Positions 44,701 to 60,576 of a stretch of DNA of 64,000 nt are shown piece after piece (position 1 is the first letter of the stretch; the number at the start of each line of letters is the position of its first letter). The DNA is from Paratinospora sagittata (taxonomy: Eukaryota > Streptophyta > Magnoliopsida > Ranunculales > Menispermaceae). The stretch is taken from positions 21,212,001-21,276,000 of the forward strand of contig CM069607.1 of the NCBI GenBank assembly GCA_035771175.1, written 5' to 3'. The notes below the pieces were generated by a model, which was not told the origin of the DNA, did no database searches, and saw only the letters and a list, made by a program, of their open reading frames with translations. Both the position numbers and the translations under genes were made by a program.

Positions 44701-47700
44701 TAAAACAAAAAACGTTAGTTTCATTTGAATTTTACCATTCGATTGCAGAAATTATACATTGTTCGGTAAACAATCAGTAAGTAAACTTTCAATTACCATA
44801 ACTTTTTAGTTTTAACTTGAATTTGAGTAATTCAAATTGTGCTGTAAAGCGGGAGAAAAGATCTACAAACTCATTTGCTTTAACTTACTTTTCGATCACC
44901 GATGACCGGTCAAGGTTGATTAATACTTTAAATATTTAATAGCAACGGGAACGGTTACGGGTTACCGAAAAGTAACTTAAAGCACTTAGTTTGCTAGATA
45001 TTCTTTTCTTCTTTCCGACTCATTAAACAACTAAAATAAGAGTTAAAACGATATTGTTAGGGTAATTTGAAGTTTACTTATCGATTCCTGAAATGATACG
45101 TCAATTGGTAAATAATCGGTAAGTAAACTTTAAATAACCATATCTTTTTCGTTTTAACTCTGATTTGAGTAATTGGAAATACGGTAGAAAGAGGAAAAGA
45201 AGATCTAAAAGTTTATTGCGTTAACTTATATTAGAATCACTGGTAACCGATCATGGTTGACTAATTCTTTGATCATTTAAAAGCAACGGGACAAGTTAAC
45301 GAAAAGTAACTTAAAGCACCTAGTTTACTAGATCCTTCTTTCCTCCTTCAAATACATTTTTAAATCACTAAAATCGGAGTTAAACCAAAAAACGTTAGTT
45401 TCATTTGAATTTTACCTTTCGATTGCGGAAATTATACACTGTTCGGTAAACAATCAGTAAGTAAACTTTCAGTTATCATAACTTTTTAGTTTTAACTTGA
45501 ATTTGAGTAATTCAAATTGTGCTGTAAAGCAAAAGAGAAGATCTACAAACTTATTTTCTTTAACTTAGTTTTCGATCACCGATGACCGGTCAAGGTTGAT
45601 TAATACTTTAAATAGTGAATAGCAACGGGACCGGTTACGGGTTACCGAAAAGTAATTTAAAGCCCCTAGTTTACTAGATATTCTTTTCTTCTTTCCAACT
45701 CATAAAATAACTAAAATAAGAGTTAAAACGATATCGTTAGGGTAGTTTGAAGTTTACTAATCGATTGCTGAAATGATACATCGTTTGGTAAATAATCGGT
45801 AAGTAAACTTTAAATAACCATAACTTTTTCGTTTTAACTCTGATTTGAGTAATTTGAAATACGATAAGAAGAGGAAAAGAAGATCTAAAAGTTTATTGCG
45901 TTAATTTATATTACAATCACTGGTAACCGATCATGGTTGACTAATTCTTTGATCATTTAAAAGCAACGGGACAAGTTAACGAAAAGTAACTTAAAGCACC
46001 TAGTTTACTAGATCCTTCTTTCCTCCTTCAAATACATTTTTAAATCACTAAAATCGGAGTTAAAACAAAAAATGTTAGTTTCATTTGAATTTTACCATTC
46101 GATTGCAGAAATTATACACTGTTCGGTAAACAATCAGTAAGTAAACTTTCAATTACCATAACTTTTTAGTTTTAACTTGAATTTGAGTAATTCAAATTGC
46201 GCTGTAAAGCGGGAGAAAAGATCTACAAACTCATTTGCTTTAACTTACTTTTCGATCACCGATGACCGGTCAAGGTTGATTAATACTTTAAATATTTAAT
46301 AGCAACGGGAACGGTTACGGGTTACCGAAAAGTAACTTAAAGCACTTAGTTTGCTAGATATTCTTTTCTTCTTTCCGACTCATTAAATAACTAAAATAAG
46401 AGTTAAAACGATATTGTTAGGGTAATTTGAAGTTTACTTATCGATTCCTGAAATGATACGTCAATTGGTAAATAATCGGTAAGTAAACTTTAAATAACCA
46501 TATCTTTTTCGTTTTAACTCTGATTTGAGTAATTGGAAATACGGTAGAAAGAGGAAAAGAAGATCTAAAAGTTTATTGCGTTAACTTATATTAGAATCAC
46601 TGGTAACCGATCATGGTTGACTAATTCTTTGATCATTTAAAAGCAACGGGACAAGTTAACGAAAAGTAACTTAAAGCACCTAGTTTACTAGATCCTTCTT
46701 TCCTCCTTCAAATACATTTTTAAATCACTAAAATCGGAGTTAAACCAAAAAACGTTAGTTTCATTTGAATTTTACCTTTCGATTGCGGAAATTATACACT
46801 GTTCGGTAAACAATCAGTAAGTAAACTTTCAATTACCATAACTTTTTAGTTTTAACTTGAATTTGAGTAATTCAAATTGTGCTGTAAAGCAAAAGAGAAG
46901 ATCTACAAACTTATTTTCTTTAACTTACTTTTCGATCACCGATGACCGGTCAAGGTTGATTAATACTTTAAATAGTGAATAGCAACGGGACCGGTTACGG
47001 GTTACCGAAAAGTAACTTAAAGCCCCTAGTTTACTAGATATTCTTTTCTTCTTTCCAACTCATAAAATAACTAAAATAAGAGTTAAAACGATATCGTTAG
47101 GGTAGTTTGAAGTTTACTAATCGATTGCTGAAATGATACATCGTTTGGTAAATAATCGGTAAGTAAACTTTAAATAACCATAACTTTTTCGTTTTAACTC
47201 TGATTTGAGTAATTTGAAATACGATAAGAAGAGGAAAAGAAGATCTAAAAGTTTATTGCGTTAACTTATATTACAATCACTGGTAACCGATCATGGTTGA
47301 CTAATTCTTTGATCATTTAAAAGCAACGGGACAAGTTAACGAAAAGTAACTTAAAGCACCTAGTTTACAAGATCCTTCTTTCCTCCTTCAAATACATTTT
47401 TAAATCACTAAAATCGGAGTTAAAACAAAAAATGTTAGTTTCATTTGTATTTTACCATTCAATTGCAGAAATTATACACTGTTCGGTAAACAATCAGTAA
47501 GTAAACTTTCAATTACCATAACTTTTTAGTTTTAACTTGAATTTGAGTAATTCAAATTGCGCTGTAAAGCGGGAGAAAGGATCTACAAACTCATTTGCTT
47601 TAACTTACTTTTTGATCACCGATGACCGGTCAAGGTTGATTAATACTTTAAATATTTAATAGCAACGGGAACGGTTACGGGTTACCGAAAAGTAACTTAA

Positions 47701-50700
47701 AGCACCTAGTTTACTAGATATTCTTTTCTTCTTTCCAACTCATTAAATAACTAAAATAAGTGTTAAAACGATAACGTTAGGGTAATTTGAAGTTTACTAA
47801 TCGATTGCTGAAATGATACATCGTTTGGTAAATAATCGGTAAGTAAACTTTAAATAACCATAACTTTTTCGTTTTAACTCTGATTTGAGTAATTTGAAAT
47901 ACGATAAGAAGAGGAAAAGAAGATCTAAAAGTTTATTGCGTTAACTTATATTACAATCACTGGTAACCGATCATGGTTGACTAATTCTTTGATCATTTAA
48001 AAGCAACGGGACAAGTTAACGAAAAGTAACTTAAAGCACCTCGTTTACTAGATCCTTCTTTCCTCCTTCAAATACATTTTTAAATTACTAAAATCGGAGT
48101 TAAAACAAAAAACGTTAGTTTCATTTGAATTTTACCATTCGATTGCAGAAATTATACACTGTTCGGTAAACAATCAGTAAGTAAACTTTCAATTACCATA
48201 ACTTTTTAGTTTTAACTTGAATTTGAGTAATTCAAATTGCGCTGTAAAGCGGGAGAAAAGATCTACAAACTCATTTGCTTTAACTTACTTTTCGATCACC
48301 GATGACCGGTCAAGGTTGATTAATACTTTAAATATTTAATAGCAACGGGAACGGTTACGGGTTACCGAAAAGTAACTTAAAGCACTTAGTTTGCTAGATA
48401 TTCTTTTCTTCTTTCCGACTCATTAAATAACTAAAATAAGAGTTAAAACGATATTGTTAGGGTAATTTGAAGTTTACTTATCGATTCCTGAAATGATACG
48501 TGAATTGGTAAATAATCGGTAAGTAAACTTTAAATAACCATATCTTTTTCGTTTTAACTCTGATTTGAGTAATTGGAAATACGGTAGAAAGAGGAAAAGA
48601 AGATCTAAAAGTTTATTGCGTTAACTTATATTAGAATCACTGGTAACCGATCATGGTTGACTAATTCTTTGATCATTTAAAAGCAACGGGACAAGTTAAC
48701 GAAAAGTAACTTAAAGCACCTAGTTTACTAGATCCTTCTTTCCTCCTTCAAATACATTTTTAAATCACTAAAATCGGAGTTAAACCAAAAAACGTTAGTT
48801 TCATTTGAATTTTACCTTTCGATTGCGGAAATTATACACTGTTCGGTAAACAATCAGTAAGTAAACTTTCAATTATCATAACTTTTTAGTTTTAACTTGA
48901 ATTTGAGTAATTCAAATTGTGCTGTAAAGCAAAAGAGAAGATCTACAAACATATTTTCTTTAACTTACTTTTCGATCACCGATGACCGGTCAAGGTTGAT
49001 TAATACTTTAAATAGTGAATAGCAACGGGACCGGTTACGGGTTACCGAAAAGTAACTTAAAGCCCCTAGTTTACTAGATATTCTTTTCTTCTTTCCAACT
49101 CATAAAATAACTAAAATAAGAGTTAAAACGATATCGTTAGGGTAGTTTGAAGTTTACTAATCGATTGCTGAAATGATACATCGTTTGGTAAATAATCGGA
49201 AAGTAAACTTTAAATAACCATAATTTTTTTGTTTTAACTCTGATTTGAGTATTTGGAAATGCGGTAGAAAGAGGAAAAGAAGATCTAAAAATTTATTGCG
49301 TTGACTTATATTAGAATCACTGGTAACCGATCATGGTTGACTAATTCTTTGATCATTTAAAAGCAATGGGACAAGTTAACGAAAAGTAACTTAAAGCACC
49401 TAGTTTACTAGATCCTTCTTTCCTCCTTCAAATACATTTTTAAATCCCTAAAATCGGAGTTAAAACAAAAAACGTTAGTTTCATTTGAATTTTACCATTC
49501 GATTGCAGAAATTATACATTGTTCGGTAAACAATCAGTAAGTAAACTTTCAATTACCATAACTTTTTAGTTTTAACTTGAATTTGAGTAATTCAAATTGT
49601 GCTGTAAAGCGGGAGAAAAGATCTACAAACTCATTTGCTTTAACTTACTTTTCGATCACCGATGACCGGTCAAGGTTGATTAATACTTTAAATATTTAAT
49701 AGCAACAGGAACGGTTACGGGTTACCGAAAAGTAACTTAAAGCACTTAGTTTGCTAGATATTCTTTTCTTCTTTCCGACTCATTAAATAACTAAAATAAG
49801 AGTTAAAACGATATTGTTAAGGTAATTTGAAGTTTACTTATCGATTGCGGAAATGATACGTCAATTGGTAAATAATCGGTAAGTAAACTTTAAATAACCA
49901 TATCTTTTTCGTTTTAACTCTGATTTGAGTAATTGGAAATACGGTAGAAAGAGGAAAAGAAGATCTAAAAGTTTATTGCGTTAACTTATATTAGAATCAC
50001 TGGTAACCGATCATGGTTGACTAATTCTTTGATCATTTAAAAGCAACTGGACAAGTTAACGAAAAGTAACTTAAAGCACCTAGTTTACTAGATCTTTCTT
50101 CCCTCCTTCAAATACATTTTTAAATCACCAAAATCGGAGTTAAAACAAAAAACGTTAGTTTCATTTGAATTTTACCACTCGATTGCAGAAATTATACACT
50201 GTTCGGTAAACAATCAGTAAGTAAACTTTCAATTACCATAACTTTTTAGTTTTAACTTGAATTTGAGTAATTCAAATTGCGCTGTAAAGCTGGAGAAAGG
50301 ATCTACAAACTCATTTGCTTTAACTTACTTTTTGATCACCGATGACCGGTCAAGGTTGATTAATACTTTAAATATTTAATAGCAACGGGAACGGTTACGG
50401 GTTACCGAAAAGTAACTTAAAGCACCTAGTTTACTAGATATTCTTTTCTTCTTTCCAACTCATTAAATAACTAAAATAAGTGTTAAAACGATAACGTTAG
50501 GGTAATTTGAAGTTTACTAATCGATTGCTGAAATGATACATCGTTTGGTAAATAATCGGTAAGTAAACTTTAAATAACCATAACTTTTTCGTTTTAACTC
50601 TGATTTGAGTAATTTGAAATACGATAAGAAGAGGAAAAGAAGATCTAAAAGTTTATTGCGTTAACTTATATTACAATCACTGGTAACCGATCATGGTTGA

Positions 50701-53700
50701 CTAATTCTTTGATCATTTAAAAGCAACGGGACAAGTTAACGAAAAGTAACTTAAAGCACCTAGTTTACTAGATCCTTCTTTCCTCCTTCAAATACATTTT
50801 TAAATCACTAAAATCGGAGTTAAAACAAAAAACGTTAGTTTCATTTGAATTTTATCATTCGATTGCAGAAATTATACACTGTTCGGTAAACAATCAGTAA
50901 GTAAACTTTCAATTACCATAACTTTTTAGTTTTAACTTGAATTTGAGTAATTCAAATTGCGCTGTAAAGCGGGAGAAAAGATCTACAAACTCATTTGCTT
51001 TAACTTACTTTTCGATCACCGATGACCGGTCAAGGTTGATTAATACTTTAAATATTTAATAGCAACGGGAACGGTTACGGGTTACCGAAAAGTAACTTAA
51101 AGCACTTAGTTTGCTAGATATTCTTTTCTTCTTTCCGACTCATTAAATAACTAAAATAAGAGTTAAAACGATATTGTTAGGGTAATTTGAAGTTTACTTA
51201 TCGATTCCTGAAATGATACGTCAATTGGTAAATAATCGGTAAGTAAACTTTAAATAACCATATCTTTTTCGTTTTAACTCTGATTTGAGTAATTGGAAAT
51301 ACGGTAGAAAGAGGAAAAGAAGATCTAAAAGTTTATTGCGTTAACTTATATTAGAATCACTGGTAACCGATCATGGTTGACTAATTCTTTGATCATTTAA
51401 AAGCAACGGGACAAGTTAACGAAAAGTAACTTAAAGCACCTAGTTTACTAGATCCTTCTTTCCTCCTTCAAATACATTTTTAAATCACTAAAATCGGAGT
51501 TAAACCAAAAAAACGTTAGTTTCATTTGAATTTTACCTTTCGATTGCGGAAATTATACACTGTTCGGTAAACAATCAGTAAGTAAACTTTCAATTATCAT
51601 AACTTTTTAGTTTTAACTTGAATTTGAGTAATTCAAATTGTGCTGTAAAGCAAAAGAGAAGATCTACAAACTTATTTTCTTTAACTTACTTTTCGATCAC
51701 CGATGACCGGTCAAGGTTGATTAATACTTTAAATAGTGAATAGCAACGGGACCGGTTACGGGTTACCGAAAAGTAACTTAAAGCCCCTAGTTTACTAGAT
51801 ATTCTTTTCTTCTTTCCAACTCATAAAATAACTAAAATAAGAGTTAAAACGATATCGTTAGGGTAGTTTGAAGTTTACTAATCGATTGCTGAAATGATAC
51901 ATCGTTTGGTAAATAATCGGTAAGTAAACTTTAAATAACCATAATTTTTTTGTTTTAACTCTGATTTGAGTATTTGGAAGTGCGGTAGAAAGAGGAAAAG
52001 AAGATCTAAAAATTTATTGCGTTGACTTATATTAGTATCACTGGTAACCGATCATGGTTGACTAATTCTTTGATCATTTAAAAGCAATGGGACAAGTTAA
52101 CGAAAAGTAACTTAAAGCACCTAATTTACTAGATCCTTCTTTCCTCCTTCAAATACATTTTTAAATCCCTAAAATCGGAGTTAAAACAAAAAACGTTAGT
52201 TTCATTTGAATTTTACCATTCGATTGCAGAAATTATACATTGTTCGGTAAACAATCAGTAAGTAAACTTTCAATTACCATAACTTTTTAGTTTTAACTTG
52301 AATTTGAGTAATTCAAATTGTGCTGTAAAGCGGGAGAAAAGATCTACAAACTCATTTGCTTTAACTTACTTTTCGATCACCGATGACCGGTCAAGGTTGA
52401 TTAATACTTTAAATATTTAATAGCAACAGGAAGGGTTACGGGTTACCGAAAAGTAACTTAAAGCACTTAGTTTGCTAGATATTCTTTTCTTCTTTCCGAC
52501 TCATTAAATAACTAAAATAAGAGTTAAAACGATATTGTTAAGGTAATTTGAAGTTTACTTATCGATTGCGGAAATGATACGTCAATTGGTAAATAATCGG
52601 TAAGTAAACTTTAAATAACCATATCTTTTTCGTTTTAACTCTGATTTGAGTAATTGGAAATACGGTAGAAAGAGGAAAAGAAGATCTAAAAGTTAATTGC
52701 GTTAACTTATATTAGAATCACTGGTAACCGATCATGGTTGACTAATTCTTTGATCATTTAAAAGCAACGGGACAAGTTAACGAAAAGTAACTTAAAGCAC
52801 CTAGTTTACTAGATCTTTCTTCCCTCCTTCAAATACATTTTTAAATCACCAAAATCGGAGTTAAAACAAAAAACGTTAGTTTCATTTGAATTTTACCACT
52901 CGATTGCAGAAATTATACACTGTTCGGTAAACAATCAGTAAGTAAACTTTCAATTACCATAACTTTTTAGTTTTAACTTGAATTTGAGAAATTCAAATTG
53001 CGCTGTAAAGTGGGAGAAAGGATCTACAAACTCATTTGCTTTAACTTACTTTTTGATCACCGATGACCGGTCAAGGTTGATTAATACTTTAAATATGTAA
53101 TAGCAACGGGAACGGTTACGGGTTACCGAAAAGTAACTTAAAGCACCTAGTTTACTAGATATTCTTTTCTTCTTTCCAACTCATTAAATAACTAAAATAA
53201 GTGTTAAAACGATAACGTTAGGGTAATTTGAAGTTTACTAATCGATTGCTGAAATGATACATCGTTTGGTAAATAATCGGTAAGTAAACTTTAAATAACC
53301 ATAACTTTTTCGTTTTAACTCTAATTTGAGTAATTTGAAATACGATAAGAAGAGGAAAAGAAGATCTAAAAGTTTATTGCGTTAACTTATATTACAATCA
53401 CTGGTAACCGATCATGGTTGACTAATTCTTTGATCATTTAAAAGCAACGGGACAAGTTAACGAAAAGTAACTTAAAGCACCTAGTTTACAAGATCCTTCT
53501 TTCCTCCTTCAAATACATTTTTAAATCACTAAAATCGGAGTTAAAACAAAAAATGTTAGTTTCATTTGAATTTTACCATTCAATTGCAGAAATTATACAC
53601 TGTTCGGTAAACAATCAGTAAGTAAACTTTCAATTACCATAACTTTTTAGTTTAAACTTGAATTTGAGTAATTCAAATTGTGCTGTAAAGCGGGAAAAAA

Positions 53701-56700
53701 GATCTACAAACTCATTTGCTTTAACTTACTTTTCGATCACCGATGGCCGGTCAAGGTTGATTAATACTTTAAATATTTAATAGCAACGGGAACGGTTACG
53801 GGTTACCGAAAAGTAACTTAAAGCACCTAGTTTGCTAGATATTCTTTTCTTCTTTCCGACTCATTAAATAACTAAAATAAGATTTAAAACGATATTGTTA
53901 GGGTAATTTGAAGTTTACTTATCGATTGCTGAAATGATACGTCGTTTGGTAAATAATCGGTAAGTAAACTTTAAATAACCATAACTTTTTCGTTTTAACT
54001 CTGATTTGAGTAATTGGAAATACGGTAGAAAGAGGAAAAGAAGATCTAAAAGTTTATTGCGTTAACTTATATTGGAATCACTGGTAACCGATCATGGTTG
54101 ACTAATTCTTTGATCATTTAAAAGCAACGGGACAAGTTAACGAAAAGTAACTTAAAACACCTAGTTTACTAGATCCTTCTTTCCTCCTTCAAATACATTT
54201 TTAAATCACTAAAGTCGGAGTTAAAACAAAAAATGTTAGTTTCATTTGAATTTTACCATTCGATTGCAGAAATTATACACTGTTCGGCAAACAATCAGTA
54301 AGTAAACTTTCAATTACCATAACTTTTTAGTTTAACTTGAATTTGAGTAATTCAAATTGTGCTGTAAAGCGGGAGAAAAGATCTACAAACTCATTTGCTT
54401 TAACTTACTTTTCGATCACCGATGACCGTTCAAGGTTGATTAATACTTTAAATATTTAATAGCAACGGGAACGGTTACGGGTTACCGAAAAGTAACTTAA
54501 GGCACCTAGTTTACTAGATATTCTTTTCTTCTTTCCAACTCATTAAATAACTAAAATAAGTGTTAAAACGATAACGTTAGGGTAATTTGAAGTTTACTAA
54601 TCGATTGCTGAAATGATACATCGTTTGGTAAATAATCGGTAAGTAAACTTTAAACAACCATAACTTTTTCGTTTTAACTCTGATTTGAGTAATTAGAAAT
54701 GCGGCAGAAAGAGGAAAAAAAGATCTAAAAGTTTATTGCATTAACTTATATTAGAATCACTGGTAACCGATCATGGTTGACTAATTCTTTGATCATTTAA
54801 AAGCAACGGGACAAGTTAACGAAAAGTAACTTAAAGCACCTAGTTTACTAGATCTTTCTTTCCTCTTTCAAATACATTTTTAAATCACCAAAATTGGAGT
54901 TAAAACAAAAAACGTTAGTTTCATTTGAATTTTACCTTTCGATTGCGGAAATTATACACTGTTCGGTAAACAATCAGTAAGTAAACTTTCAATTATCATA
55001 ACTTTTTAGTTTTAACTTGAATTTGAGTAATTCAAATTGCGCTGTAAAGCAAAAGAGAAGATCTACAAACTTATTTTCTTTAACTTACTTTTCGATCACC
55101 GATGACCGGTCAAGGTTGATTAATACTTTAAATAGTGAATAGTAACGGGACCGGTTACGGGTTACCAAAAAGTAACTTAAAGCCCCTAGTTTACTAGATA
55201 TTCTTTTCTTCTTTCCAACTCATAAAATAACTAAAATAAGAGTTAAAACGATATCGTTAGGGTAATTTGAAGTTTACTAATCGATTGCTGAAATGATACA
55301 TCGTTTGGTAAATAATCGGAAAGTAAACTTTAAATAACCATAATTTTTTCGTTTTAACTCTGATTTGAGTATTTGGAAATGCGGTAGAAAGAGGAAAAGA
55401 AGATCTAAAAGTTTATTGCGTTAACTTATATTAGAATCACTGGTCCGATCACGGTTGACTAATTCTTTGATCATTTAAAAGCAACGGGACAAGTTAACGA
55501 AAAGTAACTTAAAGCACCTAGTTTACTAGATCCTTCTTTCCTCCTTCAAATACATTTTTAAATCACTAAAATCGGAGTTAAAACAAAAAACGTTAGTTTC
55601 AATTGAATTTTACCACTCGATTGCAGAAATTATGCAATGTTCGGTAAACAATCAGTAAGTAAACTTTCAATTACCATAACTTTTTAGTTTTAACTTGAAT
55701 TTGAGTAATTCAAATTGTGCTGTAAACCGGGAGAAAAGATCTACAAACTCATTTGCTTTAACTTACTTTTTGATCACCGATGACCGGTCAAGGTTGATTA
55801 ATACTTTCAATATTTAATAGCAACGGGAACGGTTACGGGTTACCGAAAAGTAACTTAAAGCACCTAGTTTTCTAGATATTCTTTTCTTCTTTCCAACTCA
55901 TTAAATAACTAAAATAAGTGTTAAAACGATAACGTTAGGGTAATTTGAAGTTTACTAATCGATTGCTGAAATGATACATCGTTTGGTAAATAATCGGTAA
56001 GTAAACTTTAAACAACCATAACTTTTTCGTTTTAACTCTGATTTGAGTAATTGGAAATGCGGTAGAAAGAGGAAAAAAAGATCTAAAAGTTTATTGCGTT
56101 AACTTATATTAGAATCACTGGTAACCGATCACGGTTGACTAATTCTTTGATCATTTAAAAGCAATGGGACAAGTTAACGAAAAGTAACTTAAAGCTCCTA
56201 GTTTACTAGATCCTTCTTTCCTCCTTCAAATACATTTTTAAATCACTAAAATCGGAGTTAAAACAAAAAACGTTAGTTTCATTTGAATTTACCACTCGAT
56301 TGCAGAAATTATACACTGTTCGGTAAACAATCAGTAAGTAAACTTTCAATTACCATAACTTTTTAGTTTTAACTTGAATTTGAGTAATTCAAATTGTGCT
56401 GTAAACCGGGAGAAAAGATCTACACACTCATTTGCTTTAACTTACTTTTTGATCACCGATGACCGGTCAAGGTTGATTAATACTTTTAATATTTAATAGC
56501 AACGGGAACGGTTACGGGTTACCGAAAAGTAACTTAAAGCACCTAGTTTCCTAGATATTCTTTTCTACTTTCCGACTCATTAAATAACTAAAATAAGAGT
56601 TAAAACGATATTGTTAGGGTAATTTGAAGTTTACTTATCGATTGCTGAAATGATACGTCAATTGGTAAATAATCGGTAAGTAAACTTTAAATAACCATAT

Positions 56701-57176
56701 CTTTTTCGTTTTAACTCTGATTTGAGTAATTGGAAATACGGTAGAAAGAGGAAAAGAAGATCTAAAAGTTTATTGCGTTAACTTATATTAGAATCACTGG
56801 TAACCGATCATGGTTGACAAATTCTTTGATCATTTAAAAGCAACGGGACAAGTTAACGAAAAGTAACTTAAAGCACCTAGTTTACTAGATCCTTCTTTCC
56901 TCCTTCAAATACATTTTTAAATCACTAAAATCAGAGTTAAAACAAAAAACGTTAGTTTCATTTAAATTTTACCACTCGATTGCAGAAATTATACACTGTT
57001 CGGTAAACAATCAGTAAGTAAACTTTCAATTACCATAACTTTTTAGTTTTAACTTGAATTTGAGTAATTCAAATTGCGCTGTAAAGCGGGAGAAAAGATC
57101 TACAAACTCATTTCCTTTAACTTACTTTTTGATCACCGATGACCGGTTAAGGTTGATTAATACTTTAAATATTTAA

Positions 57177-60100
57177 TAGCAACGGGAACGGTTACGGGTT
57201 ACCAAAAAGTAACTTAAAGCACCTAGTTCACTAGATATTCTTTTCTTCTTTCCAACTCATTAAATAACTAAAATAAGTGTTAAAACGATAACGTTAGGGT
57301 AATTTGAAGTTTACTAATCGATTGCTGAAATGATACATCGTTTGGTAAATAATCGGTAAGTAAACTTTAAACAACCATAACTTTTTCGTTTTAACTCTGA
57401 TTTGAGTAATTGGAAATGCGGTAGAAAGAGGAAAAAAAGATCTAAAAGTTTATTGCATTAACTTCTATTAGAATCACTGGTAACCGATCATGGTTGACTA
57501 ATTCTTTGATCATTTAAAAGCAACGGGACAAGTTAACGAAAAGTAACTTAAAGCACCTAGTTTACTAGATCTTTCTTTCCTCCTTCAAATACATTTTTAA
57601 ATCACCAAAATCGGAGTTAAAACAAAAAACGTTAGTTTCATTTGAATTTTACCTTTCGATTGCGGAAATTATACACTGTTCGGTAAACAATCAGTAAGTA
57701 AACTTTCAATTATCATAACTTTTTAGTTTTAACTTGAATTTGAGTAATTCAAATTGCGATGTAAAGCAAAAGAGAAGATCTACAAACTTATTTTCTTTAA
57801 CTTACTTTTCGATCATCGATGACCGGTCAAGGTTGATTAATACTTTAAATAGTGAATAGCAACGGGACCGGTTACGGGTTACCAAAAAGTAACTTAAAGC
57901 CCCTAGTTTACTAGATATTCTTTTCTTCTTTCCAACTCATAAAATAACTAAAATAAGAGTTAAAACAATATCGTTAGGGTAATTTGAAGTTTACTAATCG
58001 ATTGCTGAAATGATACATCGTTTGGTAAATAATCGGAAAGTAAACTTTAAATAACCATAATTTTTTCGTTTTAACTCTGATTTGAGTATTTGGAAATGCG
58101 GTAGAAAGAGGAAAAGAAGATCTAAAAGTTTATTGCGTTAAGTTATATTAGAATCACTGGTAACCGATCACGGTTGACTAATTCTTTGATCATTTAAAAG
58201 CAACGGGACAAGTTAACGAAAAGTAACTTAAAGCACCTAGTTTACTAGATCCTTCTTTCCTCCTTCAAATACATTTTTAAATCACTAAAATCAGAGTTAA
58301 AACAAAAAACGTTAGTTTCATTTGAATTTTACCACTCGATTGCAGAAATTATACACTATTCGGTAAACAATCAGTAAGTAAACTTTCAATTACCATAACT
58401 TTTTAGTTTTAACTTGAATTTGAGTAATTCAAATTGTGCTGTAAACCGGGAGAAAAGATCTACAAACTCATTTGCTTTAACTTACTTTTTGATCACCGAT
58501 GACCGGTCAAGGTTGATTAATACTTTCAATATTTAATAGCAACGGGAACGGTTACGGGTTACCGAAAAGTAACTTAAAGCACCTAGTTTGCTAGATATTC
58601 TTTTCTTCTTTCCGACTCATTAAATAACTAAAATGAGAGTTAAAACGATATTGTTAGGGTAATTTGAAGTTTACTTATCGTTTGCTGAAATGATACGTCG
58701 TTTGGTAAATAATCGGTATGTAAACTTTAAATAACCATATCTTTTTCGTTTTAACTCTGATTTGAGTAATTGGAAATACGGTAGAAAGAGGAAAAGAAGA
58801 TCTAAAAGTTTATTGCGTTAACTTATATTAGAATCACTGGTAACCGATCATGGTTGACTAATTCTTTGATCATTTAAAAGCAACGGGACAACTTAACGAA
58901 AAGTAACTTAAAGCACCTAGTTTACTAGATCCTTCTTTCCTCCTTCAAATACATTTTTAAATCACTAAAATCAGAGTTAAAACAAAAAACGTTAGTTTCA
59001 TTTGAATTTTACCACTCGATTGTAGAAATTATACACTGTTCGGTAAACAATCAGTAAGTAAACTTTCAATTACCATAACTTTTTAGTTTTAACTTGAATT
59101 TGAGTAATTCAAATTGCGTTGTAAAGCGGGAGAAAGGATCTACAAACTCATTTACTTTAACTTACTGTTTGATCACCGATAACCGGTCAAGGTTGATTAA
59201 TACTTTAAATATTTAATAGCAACGGGAACGGTTACGGGTTACCGAAAAGTAACTTAAAGCACCTAGTTTACTAGATATTCTTTTCTTCTTTCCAACTCAT
59301 TAAATAACTAAAATAAGTGTTAAAACGATAACGTTAGGGTAATTTGAAGTTTACTAATCGATTGCTGAAATGATACATCGTTTGGTAAATAATCGGTAAG
59401 TAAACTTTAAACAACCATAACTTTTTCGTTTTAACTCTGATTTGAGTAATTGGAAATGCGGTAGAAAGAGGAAAAAAAGATCTAAAAGTTTATTGCGTTA
59501 ACTTATATTAGAATCACGGGTAACCGATCATGGTTGACTAATTCTTTGATCATTTAAAAGCAACGGGACAAGTTAACGAAAAGTAACTTAAAGCACCTAG
59601 TTTACTAGATCCTTCTTTCCTCCTTCAAATACATTTTTAAATCACTAAAATCGGAGTTAAAACAAAAAACGTTAGTTTCATTTGAATTTTACCACTCGAT
59701 TGCAGAAATTATGCAATGTTCGGTAAACAATCAGTAAGTAAACTTTCAATTACCATAACTTTTTAGTTTTAACTTGAATTTGAGTAATTCAAATTGTGCT
59801 GTAAACCGGGAGAAAAGATCTACAAACTCATTTGCTTTAACTTACTTTTTGATCACCGATGACCGGTCAAGGTTGATTAATACTTTCAATATTTAATAGC
59901 AACGGGAACGGTTACGGGTTACCGAAAAGTAACTTAAAGCACCTAGTTTGCTAGATATTCTTTTCTTCTTTCCGACTCATTAAATAACTAAAATAAGAGT
60001 TAAAACGATATTGTTAGTGTAATTTGAAGTTTACTTATCGATTGCTGAAATGATACGTCGTTTGGTAAATAATCGGTATGTAAACTTTAAATAACCATAT

Positions 60101-60576
60101 CTTTTTCGTTTTAACTCTGATTTGAGTAATTGGAAATACGGTAGAAAGAGGAAAAGAAGATCTAAAAGTTTATTGCGTTAAGTTATATTAGAATCACTGG
60201 TAACCGATCACGGTTGACTAATTCTTTGATCATTTAAAAGCAACGGGACAAGTTAACGAAAAGTAACTTAAAGCACCTAGTTTACTAGATCCTTCTTTCC
60301 TCCTTCAAATACATTTTTAAATCACTAAAATCAGAGTTAAAACAAAAAACGTTAGTTTCATTTGAAATTTACCACTCGATTGTAGAAATTATACACTTTT
60401 CGGTAAACAATCAGTAAGTAAACTTTCAATTACCATAACTTTTTAGTTTTAACTTGAATTTGAGTAATTCAAATTGCGCTGTAAAGCGGGAGAAAAGATC
60501 TACAAACTCATTTCCTTTAACTTACTTTTTGATCACCGATGACCGGTTAAGGTTGATTAATACTTTAAATATTTAA
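57177..60576. repeat. Five-dimer higher-order unit H1 (3400 bp)
   Basis: Five dimers of exactly 680 bp (A starts 57177, 57857, 58537, 59217, 59897). Markers: dimer 1 has TTACCAAAAAGTAAC, CTAGTTCACTAG and TTGCATTAACTTC; dimer 2 has AGTGAATAGCAAC and TTAAAACAATATCG; dimer 3 has AAAATGAGAG and GGACAACTTAACG; dimer 4 has CACGGGTAACCG; dimer 5 has TTGTTAGTGTAATTTG. Confidence 0.88.
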
